Shown here: positions 26,747-35,373 of the stretch, in pieces
Position numbering within the stretch: position 1 is the first letter of the stretch
Layout of the letters: every line of letters begins with the position of its first letter
NCBI GenBank assembly: GCA_964608595.1
Contig: CAZSOU010000014.1
Coordinates: 1 to 42,829 of the forward strand
Reading direction: 5' to 3'
DNA length: 42,829 nt
Origin: Oleiagrimonas sp964608595
Lineage (GTDB): Bacteria; Pseudomonadota; Gammaproteobacteria; Xanthomonadales; Rhodanobacteraceae
Program-made: the position numbers and the translations under genes
Notes under the pieces: model-generated
The model's database searches: none
What the model was told of the DNA's origin: nothing
Seen by the model: only the letters and a program-made list of their open reading frames with translations

Positions 26747-27172
26747 TCAGCCGTTGGTGGCGTCGCGCGAGACCTCGGCCTCGGCGGCAGCATCGGAGTC
26801 GGACCCGGCATCGTCACCGACCGTCCACAGCCGTTCCAGGCTGTAGAACTCGCGGATGCGCGGCAACATCACGTGGACGATGATGTCGCCCAGATCCACC
26901 AGTACCCATTCGGCTTCCTGCTGACCTTCCACGCCAAGCGGCAGCACGCCGGCCTGCTTGGCAAACCGGATGACTTCATCGGCGATGGATTTGACGTGTC
27001 GCGAGGAGGTGCCGGAAGCAATCACGATGGTATCGGCGATGGACGTCTTGCCACGCACGTCGATTTCCTTGACGTCCCTGGCTTTCAGATCGTCCAGCGC
27101 ATCCAGCACGCGGCGACGCAGGTGTTCTTCGGTAGCGGAGTCGTCTTGACGGGACGACGGCGTCGGATTCAT
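26747..27172 (-). CDS. rsfS: Ribosome silencing factor RsfS
   Basis: Binds ribosomal protein L14 and blocks subunit joining when nutrients are low. The 141-residue protein carries the DUF143 core: KEIDVRGKTSIADTIVIASG, TSSRHVKSIADEV, and GQQEAEWVLVDLGDIIVHVM, followed by a non-conserved acidic tail (VGDDAGSDSDAAAEAEV). ATG at 27172 has AAGGTGA about 10 bases upstream; a TTG just before it is less likely. It usually follows nadD directly, but here two foreign-looking genes intervene. A TATAAT box at 27223-27228 may give it its own promoter. Confidence 0.95.
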   Translation of the reverse strand: MNPTPSSRQDDSATEEHLRRRVLDALDDLKARDVKEIDVRGKTSIADTIVIASGTSSRHVKSIADEVIRFAKQAGVLPLGVEGQQEAEWVLVDLGDIIVHVMLPRIREFYSLERLWTVGDDAGSDSDAAAEAEVSRDATNG

Positions 27173-27222
27173 CAAGCGGAATCACCTTGGATAAACAACG
27201 TACGCGATGCGCGCACGCCTCC

Positions 27223-27228
27223 ATTATA
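27223..27228 (-). promoter_or_regulatory. Candidate -10 box of the rsfS-rlmH-maf-rng operon
   Basis: The minus strand reads GGGGTATAATGG, a perfect TATAAT, about 50 bases before the rsfS ATG. No good -35 is seen 16-18 bases upstream, so an activator or a weak -35 must be assumed. It lies between the inserted gene pair and rsfS. Confidence 0.45.
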
Positions 27229-27406
27229 CCCCAGTCCCTCTGCGGCAGGCGCGAAGCTCATGAACGACCGCCACGGCGTTTCGACAAGCGTCGAGGCTAG
27301 GACTCGCCAAGGCTCCCGCCGAACGTAACCAAGCCGCTTTTCCGGGGTCTGGAACAGCCGGTCTCAATCCACAGCCAGGACTGACTGAACCGATTCGGCC
27401 CACCGT

Positions 27407-28171
27407 CTACTCATCGGACGTATCGCGATGATAAACACCGTTGAAGCTGCCTTCGGCCCCACACAATGAAAGCCAGGACCCCATTTGACGGACATACAGC
27501 GCCTGCCCGATGCGACGCACATGGATTTCGCAAGGCGAGGGCTTCAACCCTGCCTTGCGCATGGCCGGCGACCGCGGAACACGCTTGGTCGCCTTGAAAT
27601 CCCACATATCGTTTCGGATACGAGTACCCGTCATGTCCTTCGCGCGCAGGTAATGAGAGCAAACCATCTGGCTGGCGCCGGCGGGATCACAATCCGCCCT
27701 GGCTGCCTCAACCGACAACCCTCCATTGTTTGTGGACACGATGACGATTTTTGTATATTCACCCCGCCGCCACGCGCCGACAAAGTCGCCCGGATTCAGT
27801 TGACGTCTGGCCACATGCGACAACCTGGTCACTTGGGATGACGGTATCCATCCGGCCTGCGTGGCGGTCGCGATACAGGTCAGCCCATGAGTGGTTACAT
27901 TACTTACCCACACCTTCTGTCCCCGCGCGAGTTCGGCACCCTCGTCCTGCTTCGGGGTAGTGAAATTCCAGCTGTCGTAAAAATGCAGCGTATTCGACCG
28001 CAATGTGCCCGGCGTTACGCGCACACCCTTCGACAAAACAAAATCGCATCGATTCGGTACCCGCCGGACGTGCTGCACACTGGTGCTGCCGTCGCTGGAA
28101 AGCGCTGGCACAACCATGACGCCCAACGTCTGCATAGCCAATGCCAAAAGCATCGCGGCAACAGTCAACAT
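27407..28171 (-). CDS. Exported six-cysteine SH3-like protein; candidate immunity protein
   Basis: A 254-residue protein with no named family that I can assign. Residues 1-25 are hydrophobic (MLTVAAMLLALAMQTLGVMV) and look like a signal peptide or anchor, but lack the usual N-terminal positive charge. Residues about 42-117 resemble an SH3-like fold (RGQKVWVS ... GWIPSSQVTRL). Residues 127-249 form a second beta-rich part (NPGDFVGAWRRGEY ... CGAEGSFNGVYHRD). The six cysteines (42, 99, 161, 171, 214, 237) are an even number, suiting periplasmic disulfides. Its ATG overlaps the upstream muramidase stop as TGATG, with GGGGA 6 bases before. Coupling to a cell-wall hydrolase suggests an immunity role (inference). 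Confidence 0.65.
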   Translation of the reverse strand: MLTVAAMLLALAMQTLGVMVVPALSSDGSTSVQHVRRVPNRCDFVLSKGVRVTPGTLRSNTLHFYDSWNFTTPKQDEGAELARGQKVWVSNVTTHGLTCIATATQAGWIPSSQVTRLSHVARRQLNPGDFVGAWRRGEYTKIVIVSTNNGGLSVEAARADCDPAGASQMVCSHYLRAKDMTGTRIRNDMWDFKATKRVPRSPAMRKAGLKPSPCEIHVRRIGQALYVRQMGSWLSLCGAEGSFNGVYHRDTSDE

Positions 28172-29250
28172 CAGTATTCCCCGTCGCGCAGCCCAGCCGA
28201 AATAGCCTCGCGTAATTTCGCTTCATCATCATGTCGACGAGTCGTGAACGCGTCACCGAAGTCATCCAGGTTGGCGGCGGCAGCGTGCCATTGCGCATGT
28301 ACGACCTGCGACCAGAAATTCGGTACCGATTCGGCAAGTGGGGGCCGGTATTGAACCGCCACGTCCGCGATGGCAGTTGCCGCGGCCTTGGGTAGCTCTG
28401 TCAGAAAATGTGGCTGGCTTTGAGTTTCAGCGGCGACAGCATTGTAATAATCAACACTACGTTCGTAGAGAATATTGGCATAGCGAATGTCGGACAGCGC
28501 ATCCAACTGTGAGCGATCACTCTCAGTAAAGGACAAAGGGTGGTGCTTCAGATAATCTTGTGCATCATCACCCGTGTATCCTACATATGGCGTAATAGTG
28601 TCAACAAAACTCTGCTTCAGGCTTCCAGAATCAGCAAGAGCTTGCAGTCGATCAGCATCATAATGGCCCAAATCGACGCCATAGCCGATCGTTATCCCGC
28701 TATCTCCAAGCGGATTGCCGTCATCGTCTGCGGGGACTTTTGCCTTGAGGACTTCTGCAGAGGTTGCCTCGTGACCACGGATAAAATCCAGATCGAAGTT
28801 TTGAATTAAATATGAATGTGCCCCCGCGGCCGAACTTATACCACCCCCGCCACCTCCGCCACCTCCATGGATGGGGCCATTTCCTCCTGACGGAGGCGGC
28901 GCTGGTGGAGGGGTGGGTGGGGCCGGCGGTGGAGCCGGTGGAGTCACAACGATTGGTGGCAAGACCACCACGCTCGGAGTGTTCGAATCGGGCTGCGTCC
29001 GCAAATCGACGTGTGTCGATGGTGATGCGCTGGCAAAAGCCGTGGGTATCTGTTCTTGCAACTCGTGCAGCGATCCCGGACTATTCCTTGCAAACGCCTG
29101 TTCCAACAGCTGAATATGTTGCGGATAAAGGGACGCAAATGCCTTGGCTCGCTCCACATCTCCCGTTTGGGCGAGCTCGTCAGCCAATTGGACAGGTGAA
29201 TCAGTGCCTGTGATCTGATAAGTGATCGATATCTCCGATGTGATTTTCAT
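28171..29250 (-). CDS. Pesticin/T4-lysozyme-like muramidase with Pro/Gly linker; candidate secreted effector
   Basis: A 359-residue three-part protein. Residues 1-75 are an unrecognised N-terminal domain (MKITSEISITYQITGTDSPV), not a Sec signal. Residues 98-137 are a linker of Pro/Ala repeats followed by eight or so glycines. Residues about 145-335 look like a pesticin-type lysozyme: E161 (FIRGHE), T187 and D193 in ITIGYGVDLG. The six-residue T-to-D spacing and the E-before-T order match the pesticin/T4 lysozyme catalytic triad. It would cut peptidoglycan. The gene is visibly AT-richer than its neighbours, starts after a clear AAGGAT site, and is fused by TGATG to the next gene. No XVIPCD tail typical of Xanthomonadales type IV effectors is seen, so the export route is unknown. 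Confidence 0.75.
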   Translation of the reverse strand: MKITSEISITYQITGTDSPVQLADELAQTGDVERAKAFASLYPQHIQLLEQAFARNSPGSLHELQEQIPTAFASASPSTHVDLRTQPDSNTPSVVVLPPIVVTPPAPPPAPPTPPPAPPPSGGNGPIHGGGGGGGGGISSAAGAHSYLIQNFDLDFIRGHEATSAEVLKAKVPADDDGNPLGDSGITIGYGVDLGHYDADRLQALADSGSLKQSFVDTITPYVGYTGDDAQDYLKHHPLSFTESDRSQLDALSDIRYANILYERSVDYYNAVAAETQSQPHFLTELPKAAATAIADVAVQYRPPLAESVPNFWSQVVHAQWHAAAANLDDFGDAFTTRRHDDEAKLREAISAGLRDGEY

Positions 29251-29353
29251 ATAATCATCCTTTATTAATGTTTCACACCCCTGCCTGCTAGACGCTATCG
29301 CTTGTGGACCTCGGTTTCAAGGTGCAGGTACAGGTCACCAACACGGATTCCGG

Positions 29354-29992
29354 TCATGGTCCGGCGCGGTAAGGCTGCAACACCCGCGGCTCATCAAACA
29401 ATCCGGCGGGCAGCAGGTAGCGTGGGTCGCGGCCTTCCGCCAGCAGTTGGCGGATGCGGGTGGCGGAGACCTCCAGCGGGGTGACGTCCAGTTCCATGAC
29501 GCGGCCGGCGGGGGCAGCTTCGATGTCGGCGCGGTTGGTGGTGCGGCGACCGTCGACTTCCTCGGCCAGATCGGGTGGCAGTTCGGTGGCGAAACCGGGC
29601 CGGCGCAGTACGCCCACGTGCGCCAGCTGCAACAGTTCGCGCCAGCGATGCCAGCGCGACAAACCGGTGAAGGCATCCATGCCGATCAGCAGCACCAGCG
29701 GTCTGTCGCCCTGCTCGGCGCGCAATGCGGCCAGCGTGTCGACGCTGTAGGACGGCCCGGAGCGATCCAGTTCGCGCGTATCGAGCTTGAGGCGATCCTG
29801 CCCGCGCAAGGCGGCGCGCAGCATGGCGACCCGCGCGTCGGCACTGGCGCGTGGCGGCGGCCGGTGCGGCGGCACGCTGGCGGGAATCAGGCGTACTTCG
29901 GCGTCCAGCATTTCGGATGCTTCCCAGGCGACGCTGAGGTGGCCCACGTGTACCGGATCGAAGGTACCGCCGAAAATGGCCAGCGGCCTCAT
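29354..29992 (-). CDS. nadD: Nicotinate-nucleotide adenylyltransferase
   Basis: Adenylates nicotinate mononucleotide in NAD synthesis. The 212-residue protein has the nucleotidyltransferase motif GGTFDPVHVGH (8-18), IPASVPPHRP, the SYSVDTLAAL segment and the closing SATRIR motif. Length and motifs match E. coli NadD (213). Its ATG overlaps the holA stop (ATGA). In related genomes rsfS usually follows directly; here a 2.1-kb insertion separates them. Confidence 0.97.
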   Translation of the reverse strand: MRPLAIFGGTFDPVHVGHLSVAWEASEMLDAEVRLIPASVPPHRPPPRASADARVAMLRAALRGQDRLKLDTRELDRSGPSYSVDTLAALRAEQGDRPLVLLIGMDAFTGLSRWHRWRELLQLAHVGVLRRPGFATELPPDLAEEVDGRRTTNRADIEAAPAGRVMELDVTPLEVSATRIRQLLAEGRDPRYLLPAGLFDEPRVLQPYRAGP

Positions 29993-30999
29993 GCCGGAGC
30001 CTCGACCAGGCGCGGTTGGGCAATGGCGGCGACCAGACGTTGCGCTTCACGCCAGGGGTCGCCGGTTTCGCGCCCCTTGGCCATGCGGTCGATACGCGCG
30101 GCGCGCGCCAGACAATGTTGCCAATGTTCGCGCGGTGCACGGCGCAAGGCGGCGCGGAACAGTTTTTGCCGCGAATCCCACAAGCGCTCGGCCTTCGCCT
30201 GCGCGGCAAAATCGCGTGCCAGAGCCAAACGCAATGCCAGCTCCAGCTGATTCACCAGCCAGCCCATCAAGGCAATGATTTCGTCGCCCTCGGCCTGCAG
30301 ACCCTGCAGGATGCGTACCGCGCGCGCGGCATCGCCGCCGAACGCGGCATCGGCCAGCTTGAAAACATCGAAGCGGGTACTGTCGGCCACCAGGTTTTCC
30401 AGCGTGGCCGCATCCAGCCGGCCTTCGCCGTGCAGCACGACGAGCTTGTCCACTTCCTGCGCTGCGGCCAGCAGGTTGCCTTCGACACGGTCGGCCAGCA
30501 GCGCCACCGCATCGGGCGTCGCCTTGATGCCGCGCGAGGCGAGACGCGCAGCGATCCAGCGCGGCCATTCGTGCATTTTCGGTGGCCAGAAAACCACCAT
30601 GGAACCCGTTTTGTCGACGGTGCGACTCCAGGCGCCTTCGTGTTTCTTCGACCACGTGGTGCACGTGATCAGGAGCAACGTATCCGGTGGCGGCTGCTTG
30701 CACCAAGCGCTGATCGCGGCACTGCCATCGCGCCCCGGACGCCCCGTGGGCAGGCGCAGATCGATCATGCGCCGGGTGGCGAACAGCGACATGCCGGCAC
30801 CGGCGCGCGCCAGATCGTCCCAATCGAAGCGAGCGTCCACGTCGAGGACGTCGCGCTCGTCGTAACCCAGCTCACGTGCACGTGCGCGCAAGGCGTCGGC
30901 GGCCTCCAGCACCAGCAATTCCTCGCCCGCCAGCAGTTGCACGGGTGCCAGATCGGGGGCGGCAAGCTGCTTCTGCCACTGGGACGCGCTGAGCGGCAT
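29989..30999 (-). CDS. holA: DNA polymerase III subunit delta
   Basis: Clamp-loader subunit that opens the beta sliding clamp. The 336-residue protein (E. coli 343) has an N-terminal RecA-like fold without a working Walker A motif, the conserved LLAGEELLVLEAADALR start, the beta-binding hydrophobic loop GMSLFATRRMIDLRLP, and a C-terminal helical collar domain. It sits between lptE and nadD with very tight spacing (6 bp and a 4-bp overlap), the standard gammaproteobacterial order. Confidence 0.95.
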   Translation of the reverse strand: MPLSASQWQKQLAAPDLAPVQLLAGEELLVLEAADALRARARELGYDERDVLDVDARFDWDDLARAGAGMSLFATRRMIDLRLPTGRPGRDGSAAISAWCKQPPPDTLLLITCTTWSKKHEGAWSRTVDKTGSMVVFWPPKMHEWPRWIAARLASRGIKATPDAVALLADRVEGNLLAAAQEVDKLVVLHGEGRLDAATLENLVADSTRFDVFKLADAAFGGDAARAVRILQGLQAEGDEIIALMGWLVNQLELALRLALARDFAAQAKAERLWDSRQKLFRAALRRAPREHWQHCLARAARIDRMAKGRETGDPWREAQRLVAAIAQPRLVEAPA

Positions 31000-31005
31000 G
31001 ACGAC

Positions 31006-31548
31006 TCAACCGGCCGACGCAGCGACAGCCGGCGTGTTCGCGGAAGCGGCGGCGGCCGGATGTTCGGCGGCGGCCTGCAGGCGGTACATGACGGCGCGAA
31101 CCATGTCTTCAATCAGGCTTTTGCGCAACGCTTCCACCTGTGTGGCACGACCGATGGAATGGCGGGCGTCGTAAGTGAACTCGCGCGACATCTCGATGTT
31201 CTGTTCCGACACCAGCGTGTCGCCCTGCGCATTGACGGCATCGAAGCGCACGTGAAACTGCACGGCATATTCGCTGATGCGGCCCTGCCCCGTGATCGTC
31301 AGTGCGTTGGTGCTGAAGCTGGCTATCGGCACGCGCAATTCGGAAACGCCGGGGCCCGGCTCATCCACCACCGTGCTGCCCGTGGCGGCAATCGCCCGCG
31401 TCAACTCGCGCCGGAAATCACTGCTGCCGGACACCGACAGATACACGCGCTGCATGCCCGCCGGCAAGTCGGCGCTGCGGCGCAGATGAAAGCCGCAGGC
31501 GGTCAGAAGCAGCGTGAGCAAAGCCAGCATGGCAAAACGCAATTTCAT
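31006..31548 (-). CDS. lptE: LPS-assembly lipoprotein LptE
   Basis: Outer-membrane lipoprotein that plugs LptD and helps insert LPS. The 180-residue protein has a signal peptide with lipobox LTAC and lipidation cysteine C18, then the family start GFHLRRSADLPAGMQRVYL. The last 25 residues are an Ala-rich tail. Two ATGs are possible: 31554 leaves only 3 bases to AAGG, while 31548 leaves 8 bases and is chosen. It follows leuS by 14 bp, the conserved leuS-lptE-holA order. Confidence 0.93.
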   Translation of the reverse strand: MKLRFAMLALLTLLLTACGFHLRRSADLPAGMQRVYLSVSGSSDFRRELTRAIAATGSTVVDEPGPGVSELRVPIASFSTNALTITGQGRISEYAVQFHVRFDAVNAQGDTLVSEQNIEMSREFTYDARHSIGRATQVEALRKSLIEDMVRAVMYRLQAAAEHPAAAASANTPAVAASAG

Positions 31549-31562
31549 GTTCATGGCCTTGT

Positions 31563-34277
31563 CTATACCACGATGTTGACGATCTTGCCGGGCACCACGA
31601 TGACCTTGCGCACGTCCTTGCCCTCGATAAACGACTGCACGCCCGGCAAGGCAAGTGCCTGCGCCCGGGCTTCGTCTTTGCCGGCACTTGCCGCAAGCTC
31701 GATCGTGCCGCGCAACTTGCCGTTGACCTGCACCGCCAGCGTGACCGAATCGCGCGCCAGCGCGCGCTCGTCGACCCTGGGCCACGGCACGTCTTCGAGC
31801 AACGTCTCTTCATGCGCCAGCACCTGCCACAACGCGTGGCAGACATGCGGCGTCACCGGATTGAGCATCAACACCATGGCTTCCAGCGCCTCGTGACGCA
31901 CGGCGCGCCCCTGATCGCTCATGTCGTCGAATTTCGACACGTGGTTGAGCAATTCCATCAGCGCGGCGATCGCGGTGTTGAAGTTCTGCCGGCGACCGTA
32001 ATCGTCACCGACCTTGCCGATGACCTCGTGCACCTGCCGGCGCAGGGTCTTCTGCCCGGCATCCAGGGCGGAGGGATCCACTTCGGGGTGCTCCGGTTGT
32101 CCGGCATGCGTGGTCACTTCGCGCCAGAAGCGGCGCAGGAAGCGCGACATGCCTTCGACGCCGGCCTCGCTCCATTCCAGTGATTGATCCGGCGGTGCGG
32201 CGAACATCGAGAACAGACGCACGGTGTCGGCGCCGTATTTGTCGATCATGGTGGTCGGGTCGACGCCGTTGTTTTTCGACTTGGACATCTTTTCGACGTT
32301 GCCGATTTCCACGCGTTTGCCGTCGGCCTTGAGCTCGGCGCCGATGATGCGGCCGCGCTCGTCGCGCCGAACATCGACCTCGGACGGGCTGAACCACTGC
32401 TTGGAACCATCATCGCCGTCGCGATGGAACGTCTCGGCAATCACCATGCCCTGACACAGCAGACGCTTGACCGGCTCGTCGCTTTGCACCAACCCCTGGT
32501 CACGCAACAGTTTGTGGTAAAAGCGGAAATACAGCAGGTGCAGAATGGCGTGTTCGATGCCGCCGATGTACTGATCCACCGGCAACCAGTAATCCGCGCG
32601 TTCGTCCACTTGCGTGGCGGCGCCGGGGCTGGTGTAGCGCGCGTAGTACCAGCTCGATTCCATGAACGTATCGAACGTGTCGGTTTCGCGTTCCGCCGGC
32701 TTGCCGCACTTCGGGCACGCGGTCTTGCGCCATTCCGGGTCGGCCTTGATGGGCGATTTCACGCCGCTGAAAGCCACGTCTTCGGGCAGCACCACCGGCA
32801 GTTGGTCCTCCGGTACCGGCACCGCACCGCAGTCGTCGCAGTAGATGATCGGAATCGGGCAGCCCCAGTAACGCTGACGGCTGACGCCCCAGTCGCGGCG
32901 GCGCCCGGTGACCTTGCGCCTGCCCGTGCCGTCGGCCTCCAGACGTTCGGCCACGGCATCGAAGGCCTGCTCGAAATCCATGCCGTCGAACGGGCCGGAA
33001 TTGATCAGCGTGCCATGTTCCGAGTACGCCTCGACTTCCTTGATGCTGTTGAGTGTTTCCTCGATCAGGCGCGCCGCCGAGGCCTTGTCGTAGGCGTCGG
33101 TGGAGCGGCCATGCAATGCCGCATGCATGGGGTCGGCCTGGGCACCGTCGGACACATCCTGTTGCAATTCGCCGATGGCATCGATCACCGAACGGCTGGC
33201 AACCACCATCTTCACCGGCAAGTCGTAATTGCGCGCAAATTCGCGATCGCGCTCGTCGTGGGCGGGCACGCACATCACGGCGCCGGTGCCATAGCCCATC
33301 AACACGAAATTGGCGATCCACACCGGAATCTTTTCGCCGCTGATCGGATGGACGGCATGGAAACCCGTCGCCATGCCGCGTTTTTCCTGCGTTTCGATTT
33401 CGGCCTCGGATACCCCGCCGGCCTTGCAGCTGTCCACGAAATCGGCCAGTTCGGGATTGCTCCCGGCGGCCTTGAGCGCCAGCGGATGTTCGGCGGCGAT
33501 GGCCACGTACGTCGCGCCCATCAACGTGTCGGGACGGGTCGTGAATACCGTCAACGGCGCCTCGCCTTCCACGTCGAAACGGATTTCCAGGCCCTCGGAA
33601 CGCCCCAGCCAGTGGCGCTGCATGGTCTTGACCGCATCCGGCCACCCCGGCAGGTTATCCAGACCCTCCAGCAACTCCGGCGCGTAGTCCGTGATCTTCA
33701 GGAACCATTGCGGGATTTCGCGTTTCTGCACCACCGCACCGGTGCGCCAACCGCGCCCGTCGATGACCTGCTCGTTGGCGAGGACGGTCTGGTCGACCGG
33801 ATCCCAGTTGACCACGGCATTCTTGCGATAGGCCAGACCTTTCCGGAACAGTCGCACGAACATGCGCTGCTCGTGCACGTAGTAATCGGGCCGGCAGGTG
33901 GCGAACTCGCGCGACCAGTCGTAGGCGAAGCCCATGCGCTTGAACTGCCCGCGCATGTTCTCGATGTTGGCCCAGGTCCACTTGGCCGGCGCCGTGCTGT
34001 TCCTGATCGCCGCGTTCTCGGCCGGCAGTCCGAACGCGTCCCAGCCCATCGGCTGCAGCACGTTTTTGCCCTGCATGCGCTGGAAGCGGCTGATCACGTC
34101 GCCGATGGTGTAGTTGCGCACGTGCCCCATGTGCAGCGCGCCGGAGGGGTACGGCAGCATCGACAGGCAATAGAAGGACTCTTTCGCGGCGTCCTCGGTC
34201 ACCTCGAAAGCGTGCGTGTCGCTCCAGAAGGTCTGCGCGGCGGTCTCCACCGCCCGTGGATCGTAGGTCTCGGCCAT
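31563..34277 (-). CDS. leuS: Leucyl-tRNA synthetase
   Basis: Class I aminoacyl-tRNA synthetase that charges leucine tRNAs. The 904-residue product has the HIGH motif as HMGH (about 49-52, in PYPSGALHMGHVRNYT), the editing CP1 domain (TTRPDTLMGATY; GTGAVMCVPAHDERD), a zinc-like domain with CPKCGKP, and the KMSKS motif (EKMSKSKNNGVDP). The ATG at 34277 (MAETYDPRAVE) is preferred to the one three codons earlier because GGA is better spaced. A promoter candidate lies at 34331-34359. Confidence 0.98.
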   Translation of the reverse strand: MAETYDPRAVETAAQTFWSDTHAFEVTEDAAKESFYCLSMLPYPSGALHMGHVRNYTIGDVISRFQRMQGKNVLQPMGWDAFGLPAENAAIRNSTAPAKWTWANIENMRGQFKRMGFAYDWSREFATCRPDYYVHEQRMFVRLFRKGLAYRKNAVVNWDPVDQTVLANEQVIDGRGWRTGAVVQKREIPQWFLKITDYAPELLEGLDNLPGWPDAVKTMQRHWLGRSEGLEIRFDVEGEAPLTVFTTRPDTLMGATYVAIAAEHPLALKAAGSNPELADFVDSCKAGGVSEAEIETQEKRGMATGFHAVHPISGEKIPVWIANFVLMGYGTGAVMCVPAHDERDREFARNYDLPVKMVVASRSVIDAIGELQQDVSDGAQADPMHAALHGRSTDAYDKASAARLIEETLNSIKEVEAYSEHGTLINSGPFDGMDFEQAFDAVAERLEADGTGRRKVTGRRRDWGVSRQRYWGCPIPIIYCDDCGAVPVPEDQLPVVLPEDVAFSGVKSPIKADPEWRKTACPKCGKPAERETDTFDTFMESSWYYARYTSPGAATQVDERADYWLPVDQYIGGIEHAILHLLYFRFYHKLLRDQGLVQSDEPVKRLLCQGMVIAETFHRDGDDGSKQWFSPSEVDVRRDERGRIIGAELKADGKRVEIGNVEKMSKSKNNGVDPTTMIDKYGADTVRLFSMFAAPPDQSLEWSEAGVEGMSRFLRRFWREVTTHAGQPEHPEVDPSALDAGQKTLRRQVHEVIGKVGDDYGRRQNFNTAIAALMELLNHVSKFDDMSDQGRAVRHEALEAMVLMLNPVTPHVCHALWQVLAHEETLLEDVPWPRVDERALARDSVTLAVQVNGKLRGTIELAASAGKDEARAQALALPGVQSFIEGKDVRKVIVVPGKIVNIVV

Positions 34278-34330
34278 ACCCGTCATCGTCCGTCGAATCG
34301 CCTCTGGCGATAGTCAAAGCTGGGCCGTGC

Positions 34331-34359
34331 AGCGTACCGCAGGGCACGACGGGCGCCAA
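34331..34359 (-). promoter_or_regulatory. Candidate sigma-70 promoter of leuS-lptE-holA-nadD
   Basis: On the minus strand TTGGCG (34359-34354), a 17-base spacer and TACGCT (34336-34331) fit a sigma-70 promoter about 55-80 bases before the leuS start. It lies in the 195-bp divergent region shared with the plus-strand SDR gene. That region also has a CGGGG/CCCCG hairpin just before the SDR ribosome site. Confidence 0.5.
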
Positions 34360-34472
34360 GCTGAATCGCTCCGATGCGCCCACCTGAACCGGGTTTCCGC
34401 GTGTACTAGGCTTGAAAGCCGTGCCCCGGAGGTTGCTCGCGGGGTCGCGCCCCGTACCACGGAGAAGGTGAC

Positions 34473-35348
34473 ATGTCCGATGCACATGGCAAAGACTCGG
34501 CCACACATGCCGTCAAAGACCGATCACGCTTGCCCGAGGTGCCCTGGTACCCGGTGCTGGAAGGCCAGCCGGCGCTGGTGACGGGAGCCAACTCCGGCAT
34601 CGGCGAGGCGGTGGCGCTCGGATTGGCACGGGCCGGCGCCGACGTGGTCATCAACTACGTCGTGCATCCGGAAGCAGCCGAGGAGATCGCGCACAGGATC
34701 GAGGGCATGGGCCGCCGCGCCATGGCCGTCAAGGCCGACGTCAGCAAGGAGGACGACATCGAGCGCATGTTCGCCCGGGTCGTGGACTACCTCGGCACGC
34801 TGCACGTGGTGGTCCCGAACGCGGGGCTGCAACGTGACGCGGCCTTCGACGAAATGACGCTGGAGCAGTGGGACACCGTCATCAACGTCAACCTGACCGG
34901 CCAGTTCCTGACCGCGCGCGCGGCGGTGCGCGAGTTCAAGCGTCGTGGCGCCGACCCCGAGGTGTCGGTGGCCCTGGGCAAGATCATCTGCATGAGCTCG
35001 GTGCACCAGCGGATACCCTGGGCCGGACATGCCAACTACGCGGCATCCAAGGGCGGCATCATGCAGTTGATGGAATCGATCGCGCAGGAACTGGCACCGC
35101 ACCGCATCCGCGTCAACGGCATCGCCCCCGGCGCGATCCGCACGCCGATCAACACGGCGGCATGGAACACGCCCGAGGCCTACGCCGACCTGATGACGCT
35201 GGTGCCCTACAAACGCATCGGCGAGCCGGACGACATCGCACGCGCGGCGGTGTGGTTGGCGTCGGATGCGGCCGATTACGTCACCGGCACCACGCTTTAC
35301 GTCGATGGCGGCATGACGTTGTTCCCCGGCTTTGCGACAGGCGGTTGA
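34473..35348 (+). CDS. SDR family oxidoreductase, glucose 1-dehydrogenase-like
   Basis: Classical short-chain dehydrogenase of 291 residues. An N-terminal extension (about 30 residues, hydrophilic then PEVPWYPVLEG) precedes the cofactor motif TGANSGIG (37-44). The catalytic residues are S176, Y189 and K193 (YAASKGG), followed by GIAPGAIRTPINT and the C-terminal DGGMTLFPGF. Overall it resembles glucose 1-dehydrogenase/YhdF-type stress-linked SDRs; the substrate is not proven. GGAGAAGG lies just upstream of the ATG. It is transcribed away from leuS and converges on the LAB_N gene with a 25-bp gap and no visible terminator. Confidence 0.9.
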   Translation: MSDAHGKDSATHAVKDRSRLPEVPWYPVLEGQPALVTGANSGIGEAVALGLARAGADVVINYVVHPEAAEEIAHRIEGMGRRAMAVKADVSKEDDIERMFARVVDYLGTLHVVVPNAGLQRDAAFDEMTLEQWDTVINVNLTGQFLTARAAVREFKRRGADPEVSVALGKIICMSSVHQRIPWAGHANYAASKGGIMQLMESIAQELAPHRIRVNGIAPGAIRTPINTAAWNTPEAYADLMTLVPYKRIGEPDDIARAAVWLASDAADYVTGTTLYVDGGMTLFPGFATGG

Positions 35349-35373
35349 TTGCCAAAACCCGCGCTGCGTCTGC

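Noticed and set aside
28171..28600. XVIPCD type IV secretion tail on the muramidase
   Set aside because: The C-terminus is the lysozyme domain followed by a short charged end; no Gln-rich conserved XVIPCD motifs are visible.
28845..28965. Tandem repeat or CRISPR-like array
   Set aside because: The repeated GCC/ACC triplets simply encode the Pro and Gly linker of the muramidase; there is no repeat-spacer pattern.
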